Shown piece after piece: positions 9,682 to 18,497 of a DNA stretch of 64,000 nt. Location: positions 47,310 to 111,309 of the forward strand of contig NZ_JAMTCF010000026.1 in NCBI RefSeq assembly GCF_024171695.1. The letters are read 5' to 3'. Numbering within the stretch: position 1 is the stretch's first letter; each line of letters begins with the position of its first letter. This DNA comes from Actinosynnema pretiosum (lineage in GTDB: Bacteria > Actinomycetota > Actinomycetes > Mycobacteriales > Pseudonocardiaceae). The notes beneath the pieces are model-generated. The model was not told the origin of the DNA. It saw only the letters and a program-made list of their open reading frames with translations, and did no database searches. Both the position numbers and the translations under genes were made by a program.

Positions 9682-9965
9682 CCGGGGCTCGACTGCCCTT
9701 TACGCGGCTCGACGGGCGCCCGCCGGTTCCGGCGGCGGCCCGTCGCCCGGCGTCCACACTGTGTGACCGCTGTGTGAACGCTGTGCGCCGCGAAATCGAC
9801 CCCGGACCGTCGACAAGCCGCTGACCAGCGTTTACCTTTTGCTGTGGCGCCGTTCACGGGCGTCCGACGTTCGCGGTCGCAACTTCGTCGGGTTTGCCGC
9901 GTCCCGTCCGCGTGATCGCGCTGTCTCGATGGGTGATGAGCACATCGGGGGTGGAGGAGCGGGTC
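9682..9965. other. Non-coding gap before the histidine kinase
   Basis: With the terminators at its left, this completes a 427-base stretch (9539-9965) without a supported gene. The right part presumably holds the kinase promoter, but no clear -35/-10 pair stands out. GGAGGAG at 9953-9959 is the ribosome-binding site of the kinase. Confidence 0.5.
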
Positions 9966-11303
9966 ATGCCCAGTGCGACTGCGGTGCGGTTCGGCGATGG
10001 CGGGTTCGGCGCGGAGGGATTCGGCGCGGGCGGGTTCGGCGCTCGGGTCCGGGGCTCGCGGGTCCGGGGCTCGCGGGCCGGTGCGGGAAGAGCGGGCGTC
10101 CGGCTCGGGCTGCGCGCCCGGTGGGCCGCGCTGCGGGCGCTGGTCGGTCCGCGCGGAGGCCTGCTGCTGGACGTCGCGGCGGTGGCCGTGGCGGCGCTGG
10201 ACGTGTGGTTGCGGGTGCTGCCCGAGGCCGAGGGGTACAGCAGGCTGCTGTCCGGGGTCGCGGTGCTGGCCGTGGTGTTCCGGCGGCGGTGCCCGTTCCT
10301 GGTGGTGCTGCTGACCATCCCCGGTTTCCTGTTCGGCTGGTCGCAGCTGGCCGCGATGATCGCGCTGGGCACGCTCGCCTGGCTGCGGCCCCGCTCCGCG
10401 CAGACCGCGATCGGCGCCGGGCTGGTGTGGTTCGCCCGGTTCTTCCTGTGGCCGGTGGACGAGTTCCTGGCCCTGCCGTGGACCGCGCACGTCCACGACG
10501 CGATCTACGGCGGGATCGTGGCGGGGATGCCGGTGGCGATCGGGCTGCTCGCGCACGTGCGGGCCGAGCTGTCCGCGCGGGTGCGTGAGCTGGCCGCCGG
10601 GCGGGAGCGGGAGCGGGCGCTGCACGCGCGCGCCGTGCGGGCCGACGAGCGGGCCAGGCTGGCGCGGGAGATGCACGACGTGGTGTCGCACCAGGTGAGC
10701 CTGATCGCGGTGCAGGCGGGGGCGCTGCGGGTCACCGTGCGGGACCCGGACGCGAAGCAGGTGGCGGGGAACATCCGGATGCTGAGCACCAGGACGTTGA
10801 ACGAGCTGCGCGAGCTGGTGAGCGTGCTGCGCGCGGCCGACGAGCCCCCGCAGCCGGGCGTGGCCGACCTGCCGCAGCTGCTGCTGGGCACGGACGTGTC
10901 GCTGCGCGTGGACGGCCCGGTCCGCGACCTGCCGGGACCGGTGTCGGGGGCGGTGTACCGGACGGTGCAGGAGGCGCTGACGAACGTGCGCAAGCACGCG
11001 GAGGGCGCGTCGGCGGCGGTGGTCGTGGTGTCGGACGGGGAGCGCGTGCGCGCGGAGGTCCGCAACGGCGCGCCCCCGGACCGGGGCGGCGCCGGGCTGC
11101 CGAGCGGCTGCCACGGGCTGGTGGGGCTGCGCGAGCGGGCGGCGCTGCTGCACGGCCGGTTCCACGCGGGGCCCACGGACGACGGGGGGTTCGTGGTGCG
11201 CGTGGACTTCCCGCTGGACGCGGGAGCGGGTGGGGTGGACGGCGGGGTGGCTGACGGGGCTGCTGATGGGAGCGATCCAGTGGGCGCGACCGGGCGCGGG
11301 TGA
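9966..11303 (+). CDS. Two-component sensor histidine kinase (HisKA_3 class), orphan
   Basis: Predicted membrane sensor kinase of the NarL/LuxR-partnered class. Residues 1-45 are a Gly/Arg-rich cytosolic start with short repeats. About four to five hydrophobic segments span residues 60-195. The phospho-acceptor is His237 in REMHDVVSHQ. The HATPase domain shows the N-box QEALTNVRKHA and the G-box HGLVGLRERAALLHG. The ATG at 9966 was chosen because GGAGGAG lies six bases upstream; two in-frame ATGs upstream lack one. No response regulator is adjacent, which is unusual for this class. The signal sensed is unknown. Confidence 0.85.
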   Translation: MPSATAVRFGDGGFGAEGFGAGGFGARVRGSRVRGSRAGAGRAGVRLGLRARWAALRALVGPRGGLLLDVAAVAVAALDVWLRVLPEAEGYSRLLSGVAVLAVVFRRRCPFLVVLLTIPGFLFGWSQLAAMIALGTLAWLRPRSAQTAIGAGLVWFARFFLWPVDEFLALPWTAHVHDAIYGGIVAGMPVAIGLLAHVRAELSARVRELAAGRERERALHARAVRADERARLAREMHDVVSHQVSLIAVQAGALRVTVRDPDAKQVAGNIRMLSTRTLNELRELVSVLRAADEPPQPGVADLPQLLLGTDVSLRVDGPVRDLPGPVSGAVYRTVQEALTNVRKHAEGASAAVVVVSDGERVRAEVRNGAPPDRGGAGLPSGCHGLVGLRERAALLHGRFHAGPTDDGGFVVRVDFPLDAGAGGVDGGVADGAADGSDPVGATGRG

Positions 11304-11573
11304 CCGGCCGCGCAGGAGAACACCGGGGAAACCTCTGGCGCGCAACGGAAAGCGGGAAGCAGCCGGGAGCGGGAACGAGGTGAGGGCGCGCGGAGGGCCG
11401 GTCGCGGAAACGGCGCGGGAAGAGGCCGGGAGCGAAGAGGGCTGAGCGCGGGCGGGACTCGGCGGCGGTCAGACCGGACGTAGGTCGGACCGAGCACAGG
11501 CCGGGTGCGGAACGGGCCGGGCGTGTCGGGCAGCGCTCGTGCTGGTGCCCGGCGGTGGTCGGTCGAGGCCGAA

Positions 11574-11616
11574 ACCGAACTGCCAACTGTTGTCAGTCAA
11601 CAGTTGGCAGTTCGGT
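11574..11616. repeat. Dispersed palindrome, copy 1
   Basis: Perfect 19-bp inverted repeat: ACCGAACTGCCAACTGTTG at 11574-11592 pairs with its complement at 11598-11616 around TCAGT. A 36-base core (11580-11615) recurs at 39444-39479 with one base different. It could terminate transcription from both convergent neighbours. It is notably AT-richer than its surroundings. Confidence 0.85.
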
Positions 11617-11639
11617 GCGGGATTCCCGGCGGGCGAACG

Positions 11640-11800
11640 AACCGAGCTAGCGGGCCGAGCAGGCGAACCGAGCGGTCGAGCAGCGCGGTCGAACCAGGCG
11701 CTCGAACCGAGCCATCGAGCTGAGCGGTCGAACCAGGCGGTCAAGCCGAGCGGTCGAACCGGGCCGTCGAGCCGAGTTGCAGGCGGTGCGGTCGAGCCGG
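11640..11800. repeat. Degenerate GC-rich direct repeats
   Basis: Short related units built on ggtcgaaccgagc are repeated irregularly. The clearest pair is GCGGTCGAACCAGGCG at 11685-11700 and 11724-11739. Unit length is irregular and not locked to three, so coding is unlikely. The array sits just beside the palindrome, the same arrangement as at 39.5 kb. Confidence 0.6.
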
Positions 11801-11863
11801 GCAGCGGGCAGGCGGTCGAGTCGAGCGGTGGGCGGTGCGGCCTGGCAGGACCGGCCGCACCGC

Positions 11864-13141
11864 TCAGCGGCGCTTGCCCTGGTCGCCGACCGGGCGGATG
11901 CGCTGGGTCGCCTCGGCGGAGCCCTGCGTGGGCGCCTGCATCGGGGTGCCGACCGGGCGCAGGCGCTGGGTGGCCTCCGAGTCCGCCGGGGACGTGATCT
12001 CGGCGGGCGCGGTCTGGACCGGCGGCCTGGTGGGCGCCTTGACGGCCTGGAACTTCGTGGTCGCCTGGTCGCCGCCCTGCGCGGGGACCTGACGCCCCGG
12101 CTGGGGAGCCCCGTGCGCCTGCGCGCCCGAGGGACCGCCCTGGGGCGGGACCACCGGAGCGGTCGGCCTGGCGGGACCCGGCCTGCCCTGCTGGGCCGGA
12201 GCGCCCGGAGCGCCCGCGCCACCGGCCCCCCGACCGCCATCCGGTTGCGCCCCAGCGCTTTCCTCGCCGCCGACCACGGCGGGCGCGATCGCGGTGGACT
12301 CCCCCGCGCCACCCCGCCGCACGCCCTGAGCGCCCCCCTGCGCCCCGTCGTCCTCCGCACCCCGCACCACTGCGGGAACCGGGCCCGAAGACCCGGCACC
12401 GTCCTCCTCAGCCCGCGCAACGGCCTGCTGCGACGGCGCCAGGTACCCCACCACCATCGCCGCCACCACGAGCACCACGACCACCGCCCCGGCCGCGACC
12501 GGTTCCGGCGTCAGCACCCGCAGCACCGACGACCACACCACCGCCGCGAACCCGGTGGCGAGCCCGGCGGGCACGAACTGCAGCGCCCTGCGCGAGCGGC
12601 GCGGCGGCAGGACGCCCTTCACCATCGCCCACAGCGCCGCCGACCACGCGGCCACCGCCAGCACGAGCAGCACGAGCCCGGCGACGCCGTACACCGACAG
12701 CACCGACCCGCGCACGTCGGCGGTGCTGCCGCGCGAGGCGATCACCTCGCGCCGGTCGTCCAGCAGCTCCAACCGCACCGGCACCAGCCCGGTGGCCTTG
12801 CCCTCCAGCCCGGCCATGTCCAGCACGAACGCGCGCGTCACGCTGGTGCGGCCGGGGACCTCGAACGGCACGGTGGTCTCGTAGGAGAAGAACTCCAGGC
12901 CGAACGCGCCGCCCGACAACCGGATGACGCGCGCCTGCCTGGTCTCCGCCGATCCGTTGTGGACGGTCACCGTGACCTTGCGCGAGCCCGAGGGGTCGAG
13001 CACGAGCCGGTTGTCGCTGAACTGCTGCCCGTCGACGGACGCCGTCATGGTCGCGGTGTCGCCTTGGGCGAGGGCCGGTGCGCCCGCGAGGAACATCCCG
13101 CACAGGAGCAGTGGGACGACCCTGCCCATAATGCGTCTCAC
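11864..13141 (-). CDS. Secreted-domain multi-pass membrane protein, unknown function
   Basis: Not recognised as a named family. The 425-residue product has a signal peptide (about 1-26, ending ALAQG), then an extracellular beta-rich domain (about 27-145) reminiscent of DUF916-like or Ig-like folds. Two hydrophobic segments follow (about 150-175 and 188-240, the latter perhaps two helices). The cytosolic tail of about 170 residues is rich in Gly, Ala, Pro and Gln and ends with two RPVG repeats. The start is GTG at 13141 with GAGGTG just upstream; an ATG at 13129 is the alternative. It is divergent from the secreted gene at 13174 with only 32 bases between, suggesting shared control. Confidence 0.7.
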   Translation of the reverse strand: MRRIMGRVVPLLLCGMFLAGAPALAQGDTATMTASVDGQQFSDNRLVLDPSGSRKVTVTVHNGSAETRQARVIRLSGGAFGLEFFSYETTVPFEVPGRTSVTRAFVLDMAGLEGKATGLVPVRLELLDDRREVIASRGSTADVRGSVLSVYGVAGLVLLVLAVAAWSAALWAMVKGVLPPRRSRRALQFVPAGLATGFAAVVWSSVLRVLTPEPVAAGAVVVVLVVAAMVVGYLAPSQQAVARAEEDGAGSSGPVPAVVRGAEDDGAQGGAQGVRRGGAGESTAIAPAVVGGEESAGAQPDGGRGAGGAGAPGAPAQQGRPGPARPTAPVVPPQGGPSGAQAHGAPQPGRQVPAQGGDQATTKFQAVKAPTRPPVQTAPAEITSPADSEATQRLRPVGTPMQAPTQGSAEATQRIRPVGDQGKRR

Positions 13142-13173
13142 AAAGCACCTCGACGTTCAGGGGACTGGGAGAA

Positions 13174-14112
13174 ATGCGAACGGCTGGAACACTATCCGTA
13201 CTGGCTGTCCTCGCCTACGCCCTGTCCACCCTCGTGACCGCACCGGTGTCGCAGGCGCAGGGCTCGCTCGGCATGTCGGTCAGCTCCGGCAAGCCGGGCA
13301 CCGGGTTCAGCGTCCAGTGGACCGGGCTCCGGGTGACGTGCCACAACTACTCGGTGCAGGTCGTCTGGGACGGCGACGTCGTCATCGGCAACGGCGGGGT
13401 CGGCTGGTCCGGCTCGGGGTCGACGTGGGCGGTCGTGCCGTCCACGGCGAAGCCGGGCAGGCACCGGGTGACCGCGCGGACGGTGTGCCCGAGCCCGAGC
13501 ACCGTCTCGGGCGCCTTCACCGTGACCGGTGGCGAGACCTCGCAGCAGCAACCGCCGCCGCAGGAGGAGGACGACCCGAAGCCGCCGCAGACGTCGGAGC
13601 AGGCGCCGCCCCCGGCGGCGCCGACCACGACCACGCGGCCGAGCACCACCACCAGCACCACGACGACCACGACCACCAGCACGACCACAGCCACGTCGGC
13701 CCCGTCCTCCTCGGCCTCCGAGCCGAGCAGCGCGGTCCCGCACGGCGACGGCGTGCTGGTGATCGACAAGGACGACGTGCAGCCGGGTGACCCGTTGAAC
13801 GCGACCGGCACCGGGTGCACGCCCGGCGCCTCGGTGACGCTGTCGTCGCTGGGCGAGCAGGTCGGCTCGACGACGGCGGACGACGCGGGCAGGTTCAGCT
13901 CGCCCGTGGAGTTCCCGACCGCCCAGGCCGGGCGGCACGAGATCCGCGCGTACTGCGGGATCGTGCTGGTGGGAAGCGTGAACGTGGTGGTCACCAGCTC
14001 GACGGGCGGCGTGCTGCCCGCGGTGCTGGGCGTGTCGGCGGTGGCGCTGGTGGGCGGTCTCGTGCTGCTGCGGCAGTTCCGGGGCTTCCGCCGGGTCCGC
14101 GCGAGCGCGTGA
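13174..14112 (+). CDS. Secreted, C-terminally membrane-anchored two-domain protein
   Basis: Unknown function. The 312-residue product has an N-terminal signal peptide (about 1-28, ending SQAQG), an Ig-like domain with two cysteines (about 30-115), and a Pro/Thr linker with a run of Thr residues (about 118-180). A second beta-domain with two cysteines (about 190-275) is followed by a transmembrane helix (about 283-303) and a short Arg-rich cytosolic end. This architecture suits a surface-displayed protein tethered by its C-terminus. It is divergent from the membrane protein at 11864, and both begin with exported domains. The partnership is an inference from position. Confidence 0.7.
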   Translation: MRTAGTLSVLAVLAYALSTLVTAPVSQAQGSLGMSVSSGKPGTGFSVQWTGLRVTCHNYSVQVVWDGDVVIGNGGVGWSGSGSTWAVVPSTAKPGRHRVTARTVCPSPSTVSGAFTVTGGETSQQQPPPQEEDDPKPPQTSEQAPPPAAPTTTTRPSTTTSTTTTTTTSTTTATSAPSSSASEPSSAVPHGDGVLVIDKDDVQPGDPLNATGTGCTPGASVTLSSLGEQVGSTTADDAGRFSSPVEFPTAQAGRHEIRAYCGIVLVGSVNVVVTSSTGGVLPAVLGVSAVALVGGLVLLRQFRGFRRVRASA

Positions 14113-14142
14113 CAGGGCGTCAGGTGAGTTGTGCCACCAAAG

Positions 14143-14176
14143 CGAGAGGCCCCGTGGTGATCCACGGGGCCTCTCG
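14143..14176. terminator. Bidirectional hairpin terminator
   Basis: Perfect 15-bp stem (CGAGAGGCCCCGTGG at 14143-14157 with its complement at 14162-14176) and a four-base loop. It lies between the convergent secreted-protein gene and rbpA, so it can serve both. Confidence 0.85.
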
Positions 14177-14193
14177 CCGACGGTGCCTGCTAG

Positions 14194-14538
14194 CTAGGGC
14201 TCTTCGCGCTGCCTGCGCAGCTTGGTGAGCGCCTCTTCGAGGATCGCCTCGCCGTCCGCGTCGGAGCGGCGCTCCTTCACGTAGGCGAGGTGCGTCTTGT
14301 ACGGCTCGTTGCGCGGGGGAGCAGGCGGAGCCTGCTCGTCCCGACCTGCCGGAAGACCGCACCGCGGACAGTCCCACATCTCCGGGACGTCCGCTTCGAC
14401 CGCGAACGACGGGCGCGACTCGTGCGCGTTGGCGCACCAGTACGACACCCGACGCCGGGGCGCGGACTCGCCGCGCTCCGACTCGCCCATCGGGCCTGCG
14501 CCGACGCGGGTACCGCGAATCGCGTTACCACCAGCCAT
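14194..14538 (-). CDS. rbpA: RNA polymerase-binding protein RbpA
   Basis: Small actinobacterial transcription factor that binds RNA polymerase and principal sigma factors and stabilises the open complex. The 114-residue product has the zinc-binding core, with cysteines in YWCANAH (near residue 34) and DCPRCGLP (near 56-61). The sigma-interaction segment near the C-terminus contains KTHLAYVKERRSD. It lies 50 bases downstream of secG. Confidence 0.93.
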   Translation of the reverse strand: MAGGNAIRGTRVGAGPMGESERGESAPRRRVSYWCANAHESRPSFAVEADVPEMWDCPRCGLPAGRDEQAPPAPPRNEPYKTHLAYVKERRSDADGEAILEEALTKLRRQREEP

Positions 14539-14588
14539 CGACCCTCACACCCCCACCACGTGGATTTCCGTGTCGCCGACCGGAGTTG

Positions 14589-14822
14589 TCAGGCGACCTT
14601 CTGAATCAAGCCGATGCCCACGATGGCGATCACCCAGATCGCGCCGACGAACAGCGTCAGGCGGTCCAGGTTCTTCTCCACCACGCTGGAGCCGGACAGG
14701 CTCGACTGCATACCGCCACCGAACAGCGAAGACAGACCGCCACCCCGACCGCGGTGCAGCAGCACCAGCAGGATGAGCAGCAGGCTGGACACGATCAGGA
14801 GGATCTGCAGGAAAGTGTTCAT
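14589..14822 (-). CDS. secG: Preprotein translocase subunit SecG
   Basis: Accessory subunit of the SecYEG protein-export channel. The 77-residue product has the expected two transmembrane helices (about 3-22 and 55-73), joined by a Gly/Ser-rich loop with GRGGGLSSLFGGG. Its position downstream of tpiA is the standard actinobacterial order. Confidence 0.93.
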   Translation of the reverse strand: MNTFLQILLIVSSLLLILLVLLHRGRGGGLSSLFGGGMQSSLSGSSVVEKNLDRLTLFVGAIWVIAIVGIGLIQKVA

Positions 14823-14915
14823 CTCTTCCTCGCTGTCAGGCAGGTGACGCCACAGAGTACCCGGTCGACTGCCGTACGTGGACGACGCGGGTGGCCAGGG
14901 TGTTCAGGCCAGTGG

Positions 14916-15701
14916 TCAGGGTAGGGGACCACCCGCGGCGAGCGCGCAGAGCTTGCTGAACTCGTCGCCGTCGAGGCTCGCGCCGCCCACGAGGGCGCCG
15001 TCGACGTCCTTCTGGGCGATGAGCTCGCCGACGCTGCCGGACTTGACCGAGCCGCCGTAGAGCACCCGGACCTCGGACGCGACGTCCTCGCCGTAGGCCT
15101 CGGCCAGCTTGACCCGCAGCGCGGCGCAGACCTCCTGCGCGTCGGCCGCGCTGGCGACCTTGCCGGTGCCGATCGCCCACACGGGCTCGTAGGCGATGAC
15201 GACGCCGCGCACCTGCTCGGCGGTCAGGCCCTTGAGGCCGGCGACGAGCTGGTCGGTGCAGAAGGCGACGTGCTCGCCCCTCTCCCGCACGTCGACCTTC
15301 TCGCCGAGGCAGAAGATCGGGGTGATCCCGTGCTTGAGGGCGGCCTTGACCTTCTTGTTGACGGTCGCGTCGTCCTCGTTGTGGTAGTCGCGCCGCTCGG
15401 AGTGGCCCACGGTGACGTAGGAGCAGCCGAGCTTCGCGAGCATCACGCCCGAGATGTCGCCGGTGTAGGCGCCCGAGTCGTGCTGCGACAGGTCCTGCGC
15501 GCCGTACTTGAGCAGGAGCTTGTCGCCGTCGACCAGGGTCTGCACGCTGCGGATGTCGGTGAACGGCGGGAGCACCGCCACCTCGACCTTGGCGTAGTAC
15601 TTCTCGGGCAGCGCGAAGGCGATCTTCTGCACCAGGGCGATGGCCTCCAGGTGGTTCAGATTCATCTTCCAGTTGCCCGCGATCAGCGGAGTGCGCGCCA
15701 T
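14916..15701 (-). CDS. tpiA: Triosephosphate isomerase
   Basis: Interconverts dihydroxyacetone phosphate and glyceraldehyde-3-phosphate in glycolysis; cytosolic TIM barrel of 261 residues. The catalytic residues are visible: N and K in GNWKMN near residue 10-15, H in VGHSERR near 98, and E in AYEPVWAIGTG near 170. The phosphate loop LYGGSVK is near 214. The start lies one base beyond the pgk stop, so translation is probably coupled. Confidence 0.97.
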   Translation of the reverse strand: MARTPLIAGNWKMNLNHLEAIALVQKIAFALPEKYYAKVEVAVLPPFTDIRSVQTLVDGDKLLLKYGAQDLSQHDSGAYTGDISGVMLAKLGCSYVTVGHSERRDYHNEDDATVNKKVKAALKHGITPIFCLGEKVDVRERGEHVAFCTDQLVAGLKGLTAEQVRGVVIAYEPVWAIGTGKVASAADAQEVCAALRVKLAEAYGEDVASEVRVLYGGSVKSGSVGELIAQKDVDGALVGGASLDGDEFSKLCALAAGGPLP

Positions 15702-15702
15702 G

Positions 15703-16869
15703 TCAGTTGCCCTCCAGCACGGAGACCCCTGGAAGCTCCTTGCCCTCCAGGTACTCCAGCGACGCGCCGCCGCCGGTGGAGATGTGCGAGAAGCCGTCCT
15801 CGGGCAGGCCGAGGGAGCGGACGGCGGCAGCGGAGTCGCCGCCGCCGACGACGGTGAACGCCTCGCTGGCGATCAGCGCCTCGGCCACCGCGCGGGTGCC
15901 GCCGGAGAACTTCTCGAACTCGAACACGCCCATCGGGCCGTTCCAGAACACGGTCTTCGCGTCGGCGAGCTTGGAGGCGAACAGCTCGCGCGAGGCGGGG
16001 CCGATGTCCAGGCACTCGCGCTCGGCCGGGATCTCGTCGAACGGCACGACGGTGTAGTCGGCGTCGGCGGAGAAGCCGGTCGCGGCGAGGAAGTCGACGG
16101 GGAGCAGCAGCTCGACGCCGCGCTTCTCCGCCTCCTCCAGGAAGCCCTTGACCTTGTCGATCTGGTCCTCCTGCAGCAGGGACTTGCCGACCTCGTGGCC
16201 CTGGGCCTTGAGGAAGGTGTAGGCCATGCCGCCGCCGACCAGGAGCCGGTCGACCTTGGTGAGCAGGTTCTCGATGACGCCGAGCTTGTCCGAGACCTTC
16301 GCGCCGCCGAGGACGACGACGTACGGGCGCTGGGTGTCGTCGGTGAGCTTGCGCAGCACCTCGACCTCGGCCAGCACGAGCCCACCGGCGTAGTGCGGGA
16401 GCTTCTTGGCCACGTCGTAGACGGAGGCCTGCTTGCGGTGCACGACGCCGAAGCCGTCGGACACGAACGCGTCGGCCTTCGCGGCCAGCTCGTCCGCCAG
16501 CGCCTCGCGCTCGGCGGCGTCCTTGCTGGTCTCGCGGGCGTCGAAGCGGATGTTCTCCAGGAGCACCACGCTGCCGTCACCGGCGGTCTCGGCGCCGATC
16601 TCCACGGTCTGGCCGAGGAGCTCGCCCAGCCGCACGGCGACCGGGGCGAGGGAGAACTCGGGGTCGGGCGCGCCCTTGGGGCGGCCCAGGTGCGCGGCCA
16701 CGAGGACGCGGGCACCCGCGTCGACCAGCGCCTTGATCGTCGGCACCGACGCGCGGACGCGGCCGTCGTCGGTGATCTTGCTGCCGTCGAGGGGGACGTT
16801 CAGGTCGGCGCGCACCAGGACGCGCCGACCCGACACACCCTCGGCGAGCAGGTCGCCAAGAGTCTTCAC
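15703..16869 (-). CDS. pgk: Phosphoglycerate kinase
   Basis: ATP-forming step of lower glycolysis. The 388-residue product has the RADLNVPLDG substrate motif near residue 20, HLGRPKG near 60, LGGAKVSDK near 190 and the C-terminal GGGDSAAAV nucleotide loop. It is the middle gene of gap-pgk-tpiA, 19 bases after gap. Confidence 0.97.
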   Translation of the reverse strand: MKTLGDLLAEGVSGRRVLVRADLNVPLDGSKITDDGRVRASVPTIKALVDAGARVLVAAHLGRPKGAPDPEFSLAPVAVRLGELLGQTVEIGAETAGDGSVVLLENIRFDARETSKDAAEREALADELAAKADAFVSDGFGVVHRKQASVYDVAKKLPHYAGGLVLAEVEVLRKLTDDTQRPYVVVLGGAKVSDKLGVIENLLTKVDRLLVGGGMAYTFLKAQGHEVGKSLLQEDQIDKVKGFLEEAEKRGVELLLPVDFLAATGFSADADYTVVPFDEIPAERECLDIGPASRELFASKLADAKTVFWNGPMGVFEFEKFSGGTRAVAEALIASEAFTVVGGGDSAAAVRSLGLPEDGFSHISTGGGASLEYLEGKELPGVSVLEGN

Positions 16870-16888
16870 TGTGTGCTCGTCCCCTTGC

Positions 16889-17893
<1,005 letters not shown>

Positions 17894-18439
17894 GGTGCGT
17901 CTCCTCGATCGTCGCTGGCGCCTCGGCGCCAGGGGGCGTGCGGGTGGGCCGCCTTCGGCAGCCATCGGCCAGCCTATCCCCAGTCTTGCGGCCCTGGCCT
18001 TATGGCCACCAGGATGTCTTTATCGAACAAGAAAATCCACTGTTACTCGCCAGTAATGACCATGTTCTCCGACAGGTCGTGACGAAGGTCCCGACCACGC
18101 GGGGCAACATCGCCGAAACTCGGGCGAGACAGGTGGTCAGGCCGGTGGCGGCAGGGTCGCCGGTCCTGCGGGCGGCGGGGCGGCGGACCCTTCCGGAGGG
18201 CGGGCGGGGGCTGTTCGGGCGCGCGGGGGTTGAGGCTTTCGGGGTGGTCGCGGTTCGACCTTGAGGGGGAACCGCCCACTGCCGGTTGTCGACGGGTGGC
18301 GGGCGGAGCACGCGGGCGGCGCGCCCCGGACGGGCCCGCCTCGGGCGCTGGAACGATCCGGGGGGCGCGCTCGGAGGTGACCGCGCACGAGGGGCGCGGG
18401 ACGCGGCTTCGCGGGCGCAGCGGGCGGATCAGGACGCGC
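17894..18439. other. Long leader/intergenic region upstream of gap
   Basis: Together with the terminator at its right this is about 600 bases without a gene, between the 18498 gene and gap (both leftward). The part from about 18000 to 18070 is markedly AT-richer than the surroundings and is the best place for the gap promoter. The rest is GC-rich with no convincing coding pattern on either strand. Confidence 0.5.
18043..18056. promoter_or_regulatory. Candidate operator upstream of gap
   Basis: Perfect dyad TTACT-CGCC-AGTAA in the AT-rich patch about 150 bases upstream of the gap start. Its size and symmetry fit a dimeric helix-turn-helix repressor site (TetR or MarR size class). The cognate regulator is unknown. 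Confidence 0.4.
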
Positions 18440-18471
18440 GAGGGGGCGGGGACCCCCGGCCCCGCCCCCTC
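18440..18471 (-). terminator. GC hairpin downstream of the 18498 gene
   Basis: Perfect 12-bp stem: GAGGGGGCGGGG (18440-18451) pairs with CCCCGCCCCCTC (18460-18471) around an eight-base loop, 26 bases past the stop of the leftward gene at 18498. Confidence 0.7.
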
Positions 18472-18497
18472 CCGTTCCGATCACCCGCGCGCCGGGC

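Larger units (their letters stand above)
11304..11863. other. Repeat-bearing intergenic region between convergent genes
   Basis: A 560-base stretch with no supported gene, between the stop codons of the histidine kinase and a convergent membrane protein. It holds a long palindrome (11574-11616) followed by degenerate direct repeats (about 11640-11800). Short open frames here have repetitive Arg/Ala composition and no family match. Confidence 0.6.
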
